NCBI GenBank assembly: GCA_964353355.1
Contig: CAYGVT010000058.1
Location: 1 to 17,450 of the forward strand
Reading direction: 5' to 3'
Source of the DNA: CAYGVT01 sp964353355
GTDB lineage: Archaea > Thermoplasmatota > DTKX01 > GCA-020343715
DNA: 17,450 bases
Numbering within the stretch: the stretch's first letter is position 1; each line of letters starts with the position of its first letter. Both the position numbers and the translations under genes were made by a program. The notes under the pieces were generated by a model. The model saw nothing but the letters and a program-made list of their open reading frames with translations, ran no database searches and was not told the DNA's origin. This document shows, piece after piece, positions 13,802-17,450 of the stretch.

Positions 13802-14823
13802 GCCATCACCTCCAGGAGCACCGCGATGACGAGGAGGTTCGCCCCCGCGAGGGGCAGCCAGCGGGTCCGGACGGCCCTCAAGGCCTCCACGGACGAGGTC
13901 ATCGGGTACACCGCCGAGAGGAACGACGCGACCGTCACCAGGGCGGCCGCCTTGAGGTACGTCCACCAGCTGCCGTCGGCGACTGGTCCCGCCCAGCCTC
14001 CGAGGAACACCACGGCGCCGAGCAGCGCGAGCGCGAACTGCCGCCCCGCCATCGAGTACCTGGCCAGCGCCATCGCATCGCCGCCCGCGATGCGGCGCGC
14101 GAGCGCGCGGTCCTGCTCGAGCCGGCCTGCCTCGCGGGTGAGCGAGTAGAGGAACAGAATGAACGCGACCGGCGCGAGGATGGCGAACCACCCGTTGTCC
14201 TGCTGGAAGCGGACGAGGCCGTCGGCCGAGGCTGCCTCGGCTATCATGAGGGGCGCGGCGATGGAGAGCGTGATGAGGAGGCCTGCGTCAGTTGCGGACT
14301 TCCAGCGGAGCCAACCCTCGCTCCAACGCGCATGGATGGCGCACGGGATGGGTGCGACCGCGAGCATGGCGGTCGCGGCCAATATGCTCCACACGGGGTC
14401 GATGACCCTCATCATGCCGCCCGCGGGGATGAGGACCAGTGACGCGATGACGAGCGCGCCCGAGACCGCCGCCCCGGCCGAGGAGGGCGTCCATGTCCGG
14501 GACCTCCTCAGCATGAGCTTCGCCCAGTCGGCCCAGCCCTGCATGACCCCACCGAGGCCGCGGTAGCTCGGGCCCACCCGCCCCTCGAGCCGCGCCCGGA
14601 TGCGCAGGTCGAGCCACGACACGGCGGCGCCAGCGAGGCCCGCCCAGGCCGCAGCGACCAGGGCGGCGATGATGGCCGCGAGGGCCACGTTCGCGTCCGC
14701 CGCAAGCCAGTCGACGAACCTGTCGAGGTAACCGCCCTGGAGGCCCAAGCCCTCGACCACGCGGTCGACCGCGCCCAGCGCGAGGTGCACCAACGACAGG
14801 TAGAGGTCGAGCAGGTCGCTCAC
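13798..14823 (-). CDS. nuoH: NuoH-like membrane subunit, divergent
   Basis: A GTG at 14823 overlaps the upstream stop (GTGA) and gives 341 residues with about eight hydrophobic segments. The family landmark after the second helix is clear: LDLRIRARLEGRVGPSYRGLGG (71-92), then MQGWADWAKL (94-103). This corresponds to the NuoH/FpoH/HycD loop that contacts the NuoB and NuoD subunits. The later cytoplasmic loop, normally PFDLxEAExELVxG with a string of glutamates, reads TREAGRLEQDRALARRIAGGD here (229-249), so most of the conserved acids are missing. In complex I that loop lines the quinone cavity and the entry to the proton path. The subunit is therefore recognisable but probably altered in quinone handling or proton coupling. 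Confidence 0.85.
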   Translation of the reverse strand: MSDLLDLYLSLVHLALGAVDRVVEGLGLQGGYLDRFVDWLAADANVALAAIIAALVAAAWAGLAGAAVSWLDLRIRARLEGRVGPSYRGLGGVMQGWADWAKLMLRRSRTWTPSSAGAAVSGALVIASLVLIPAGGMMRVIDPVWSILAATAMLAVAPIPCAIHARWSEGWLRWKSATDAGLLITLSIAAPLMIAEAASADGLVRFQQDNGWFAILAPVAFILFLYSLTREAGRLEQDRALARRIAGGDAMALARYSMAGRQFALALLGAVVFLGGWAGPVADGSWWTYLKAAALVTVASFLSAVYPMTSSVEALRAVRTRWLPLAGANLLVIAVLLEVMA

Positions 14824-16445
14824 CTGTCCACCCCCCCGACGCAGAGGTCGATGCTAGCGACCGCGAGCGGCACGTCGTCGACGGGCACGCCTATGAGGGC
14901 CTCGCCGAGCGCCGCCGCGTGGGCGAGGTCTGGGCTGCGGAAGTGCACGCGGCGCGGGGACGGCCCACCGGTCGACACGACCATGCACTGCAGCTCGCCG
15001 CGCGGCTCCTCCACCACGCCCAGCGCGCGGCCCGGCGGCACCTCCTCGGGCGCCTCCTCGCGGACGCGGCCGCCCGGCATCGCGCTCGCGAGCGCGCGCA
15101 GCACCCTGGCCGATGACGCCACCTCGAGCAGCCGCAGCTCGGCGCGGGCGCGCGCGTCTGCGTCCGTGAGGCTGTGCACCTTGAGCGGCAGCCCCGAGTA
15201 GCCCGGCGCCCGCCCGTCCACACGGGCGTCCGCGGACGAGCCCGCTGCCCTCGCGAGCGGGCCGGAGAGGCCCCAGCCCGGCATGTGGTCCGGGTGCACG
15301 GGCGCCAGGCCCGCGAGCCGATGCCACTGGGGCAATCCGCGTGCCTCCTCGGCGTGCTCGCGCGCGGCCTCCCCGCACACATCCGCGACCTGGCCGAGCC
15401 GCTCGGCCCACCCCGGGGGCGCGTCCGCGGCGACGCCCCCGATGGCGATGGCGTCGTGCACGACCCTGCCCCCCGTGGCCATCTGCATCGCGTCGAGCAC
15501 GAGCTCCCTGTCGGCCCAGGCGCGGGCGGCGGCGGCGCGGGCGCCCAGCAGCCCGAGCACGGTCGCGTGCGAGAGCATGTGGTCCGCGATGCGCTCGAGC
15601 TCCATGAGGGCCACGCGCACCGCCCAGCCCCGCGGCGGCGCGTCGAGGCCCACGAGCCGCTCGACCGCTGTCGCGTAGGCGACCTGCCAGTGCACGCTGG
15701 ACCGCACCGCGGCCCTCGCGGCGAGCGGGAGCGCGCCCTCCCACGTCCTGCCCTCCGCGAGCGCCTCGACGCCGCGGTGAAGGAGGCCCGCCCCCGTCCT
15801 GGCGACCGTGACCTTGCCGGCCTTGGACCGCACCTCGAGCCTCAGCGTGCCTCCCATGGGCATCGCGGGCAGCTCGACGGGCGCCCACCCGTCGGCGTCC
15901 TCCGTCGCGGCCGCTGGCCGCGCGACGTCCGTTGTCGGGAGGGCCGTCCTGTTACGGGCCGCGTCCCTCCTCATCGGGTGGCCGACCCACCACGACGGGA
16001 GCAGCAGCCGCCCGAGGCCCGGGTGGCCCTCGAAGACGACGCCGTGCATCTCCCACGCCTCGCGCTCGAGCCACGCGGCCGCGGGCCAGTGGCGCGCGCA
16101 CGAGGGGGCCGTGACCACGGGCTCTGATGCCGTCGTCCCGTCCGTTGTCGTGCCAGGCGGCAGCCGGGTCCAAAGCTCCAGGACCGCGCCCGCCTGCCTC
16201 GTCGCGAGGTGGTGCACGAGCTGCATCCCCCCGCCCTCCTCGGAGAGGTCCACGACCGAGAGCGACAGCAGCTCGTTGCAGACCCCCTTGTCCCTGAGCG
16301 CGGTCAGGGCCTCGGCGAGCAGCTCGGGGATGCCCTCCACCACGACGCGCCCGTGGCCAGCGGGCACGATGGACCTCACGAGGAACTCGGCCGCCTCGCG
16401 GACGGACTCCGCGACCTCCCCCTCGGCCGCCTCCGTGGGCCTCAC
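14820..16445 (-). CDS. nuoCD: NuoC-NuoD fusion-like subunit, divergent
   Basis: A GTG at 16445 overlaps the NuoB stop and gives 541 residues. The NuoC part (about 10-165) ends with the signature EREAWEMHGVVFEGHPGLGRLLLPSWW type sequence (127-153) and GHPMRRD. The NuoD part (about 190-541) shows GLLHRGVEALAEG (220-232), AYATAVERL (257-264), MELERIADHM (281-290), GGRVVHDAIAIGGV (325-338) and SIDLCVGGVDR (531-541) at the end. By eye, the [NiFe] ligands of hydrogenase relatives are absent except for one cysteine, C535. Against remembered Thermus Nqo4, the quinone-site HPxxHG motif reads MPMGG, and the tyrosine that holds the quinone head group is Val (about residue 247). It is a homologue of complex I or group 4 hydrogenase catalytic subunits whose substrate is unclear. 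Confidence 0.88.
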   Translation of the reverse strand: MRPTEAAEGEVAESVREAAEFLVRSIVPAGHGRVVVEGIPELLAEALTALRDKGVCNELLSLSVVDLSEEGGGMQLVHHLATRQAGAVLELWTRLPPGTTTDGTTASEPVVTAPSCARHWPAAAWLEREAWEMHGVVFEGHPGLGRLLLPSWWVGHPMRRDAARNRTALPTTDVARPAAATEDADGWAPVELPAMPMGGTLRLEVRSKAGKVTVARTGAGLLHRGVEALAEGRTWEGALPLAARAAVRSSVHWQVAYATAVERLVGLDAPPRGWAVRVALMELERIADHMLSHATVLGLLGARAAAARAWADRELVLDAMQMATGGRVVHDAIAIGGVAADAPPGWAERLGQVADVCGEAAREHAEEARGLPQWHRLAGLAPVHPDHMPGWGLSGPLARAAGSSADARVDGRAPGYSGLPLKVHSLTDADARARAELRLLEVASSARVLRALASAMPGGRVREEAPEEVPPGRALGVVEEPRGELQCMVVSTGGPSPRRVHFRSPDLAHAAALGEALIGVPVDDVPLAVASIDLCVGGVDR

Positions 16446-17017
16446 AGCAACCCGCCCTCCTCAGGGTCGACGACGACGTAGGGCCCGGCCTGCGCGCGTA
16501 TGAGCTCGGAGAGCTTGACAAGCCCCAGGAGCACGGCCTCGGGCGTGGGCGGGCACCCGGGGACGTAGACGCCCACCGGTATCTCCAAGTCGACGCCGCC
16601 GAGCACCGCGTGGCCGCCGCGGAAGGCGCCCCCGCCCACGGCGCAGCTGCCCACGGCGATGACCCACCTGGGCTCTGCCATGCGCGCGACGAGCCGGGGC
16701 AGCTCCGCCCGCGAGGCGCGCGTGAGCGGGCCGTCGACGAGGAGCACGTCGCAGCCCTCGGGCACCTCCGCGAAGACCGACCCGAGGCGCTCGGGGTCCC
16801 ACCGCGGGCCCGCGACCGAGAGCAGGCCGACCGAGCAGCAGCCCAGGCCCGCGGCGACTGGCCAGACGGACGATGCCTGCGCGCGGGAGAGCGCGCCGCG
16901 CGCGACCGCGTCGGCGAGACCGTCCAGGCGGGAGGTGCGCAGCATCCACCGCGCGGATGCGGCCGACCACTCGACGAGCGCGCGGCCGCGGCCGAACCTG
17001 GGCGTGCTGGCGGTCAT
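16442..17017 (-). CDS. nuoB: NuoB-like [4Fe-4S] N2 subunit
   Basis: I place the start at the ATG at 17017, which overlaps the upstream stop as ATGA and has GGAGGGGG at ideal distance. A further in-frame ATG at 17035 would use that same site as coding sequence. The product is 191 residues. The four N2-cluster ligands are all present: adjacent C60 and C61 in AGLGCCSVGL, C125 in GSCAVGGGAF and C155 in VPGCPPTPEAVL. In ordinary NuoB the CC pair is followed after two residues by a conserved Glu; here it is Gly. The N-terminal about 50 residues are Arg/Ala-rich. The protein should form the junction between the ferredoxin arm (NuoI) and the NuoD/NuoH interface. Confidence 0.88.
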   Translation of the reverse strand: MTASTPRFGRGRALVEWSAASARWMLRTSRLDGLADAVARGALSRAQASSVWPVAAGLGCCSVGLLSVAGPRWDPERLGSVFAEVPEGCDVLLVDGPLTRASRAELPRLVARMAEPRWVIAVGSCAVGGGAFRGGHAVLGGVDLEIPVGVYVPGCPPTPEAVLLGLVKLSELIRAQAGPYVVVDPEEGGLL

Positions 17018-17394
17018 TGCCTCGCCCCCCTCCATTCGCCGACCGCTGTGGTGAGCACCATCACGAAGACGATCGAGGCGATGATCAATGGGATGCCTGG
17101 GAGCGGGCCCTCAGGACCCTCCCAAGGCACCACGGACGGGACGACGCCGATAAGAACGAGCACCAGGAGCGAGAAAAGAGCGAGCGTCGAGGCCATCACG
17201 AGCGCGGGTGGCAATCTGGATTCTGTCCGAGATGGGGGACGCGTGCGATCGCCCCTCTCGCCCGGCTGCGGGCGCGAGGGGCGCCCGGTCCTGAGCAGCA
17301 GCGAGGCCCACGCGACGAGCGCCCCGAGGGCGAGGCCTACCAGGATGGCGACGAGCAGCACCAGCGCGTCCAGGGCGCCCACCGTTGCGGGCAT
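17014..17394 (-). CDS. NuoA-like three-helix membrane subunit
   Basis: The ATG at 17394 gives 126 residues with three membrane helices (about 8-35, 64-86 and 99-118), the layout of NuoA. The second helix ends VVPSVVPWEG, where NuoA has a Pro-Trp after its conserved FDxE stretch. The third ends AVGEWRGARQ, comparable to the NuoA ending YEWxKGAL. The loop ECG motif and the FDxE acids of NuoA are missing. Its stop overlaps the NuoB start, and it is the first gene of the operon in the position normally held by nuoA. I am fairly sure of the relationship from position and topology but less from sequence. No clear TATA box is seen in the 56 bases upstream to the window end. Confidence 0.6.
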   Translation of the reverse strand: MPATVGALDALVLLVAILVGLALGALVAWASLLLRTGRPSRPQPGERGDRTRPPSRTESRLPPALVMASTLALFSLLVLVLIGVVPSVVPWEGPEGPLPGIPLIIASIVFVMVLTTAVGEWRGARQ

Positions 17395-17450
17395 GCGCCT
17401 GTGGGCTATTGAACTTTCGTGGCCACGGCGCCGGCGCGGCCTTGAAATAC

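Noticed and set aside
14820..16445. [NiFe] hydrogenase large subunit (Ech/Hyc/Mbh type)
   Set aside because: The four cysteine ligands are not present; only one C-terminal cysteine remains, so a hydrogen-active site is not supported.
17395..17450. Promoter or gene at the right edge
   Set aside because: The 56 bases hold no open frame with recognisable content. Weak A/T words (near 17405-17415 and 17441-17450) are not convincing box A sequences.

Overview
The window is a GC-rich (about 70%) archaeal chromosomal segment. I would place it in the Thermoplasmatota, but that is inference. The evidence is TATA-like boxes upstream of the start codons, secreted and membrane-anchored PKD-domain proteins with cytoplasmic tails, a Ras-like GTPase next to V4R, DUF835 and Roadblock/LC7 proteins, and a complex I-like operon with a fused NuoC-NuoD and no NuoE/F/G in view. 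No transposon, CRISPR array, rRNA, tRNA or phage gene was seen.

Layout. (1) 1-125, minus: the 5' end of a gene whose N-terminus resembles GTP-dependent phosphoenolpyruvate carboxykinase. (2) 126-545: a non-coding divergent region with an 8-bp G-rich tandem repeat, several hairpins and two TATA-like boxes. (3) 546-3513, plus: a PKD-domain membrane protein with a proline-rich cytoplasmic tail, then a UDP-glucose/GDP-mannose dehydrogenase family enzyme. (4) 3580-6078, minus: a four-gene signalling operon in the order Ras-like GTPase, V4R-DUF835 protein, V4R protein, Roadblock/LC7 protein. (5) 6079-6510: a divergent regulatory region containing a striking AT-rich island. (6) 6511-13275, plus: six co-directional genes. 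They encode a PKD-TM-double zinc-ribbon protein, a 54-residue two-helix membrane protein, a PqqD-like protein, a small zinc ribbon without a standard start codon, an 865-residue protein of predicted beta-sandwich domains, and a helical/HEAT-like protein. (7) 13286-17394, minus: a tightly overlapping complex I-like operon in transcription order A-like, B, C-D fusion, H, I. It converges on cluster 6 with only 10 bp between stop codons.

How the genes may work together. The GTPase operon has the parts of an archaeal MglA/MglB-type switch plus two paralogous ligand-binding V4R proteins, so a small-molecule-controlled GTPase is a reasonable hypothesis. Cluster 6 looks like one envelope-linked system of unknown purpose: an outward-facing PKD sensor or adhesin with a cytoplasmic zinc-ribbon tail, followed by soluble partners. 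The complex I-like operon keeps the four N2-cluster cysteines of NuoB and both ferredoxin clusters of NuoI. It has lost the quinone-site residues of NuoD, the acidic loop residues of NuoH and the TM2 acids of NuoA. It also lacks [NiFe]-hydrogenase ligands, and no NuoJ/K/L/M/N genes follow it. It is therefore a divergent electron-transfer module rather than an ordinary NADH dehydrogenase or hydrogenase.

Limits: all family calls come from recognising motifs by eye. No database search, structure prediction or alignment program was run, and comparisons with Thermus Nqo4 rely on remembered sequence.
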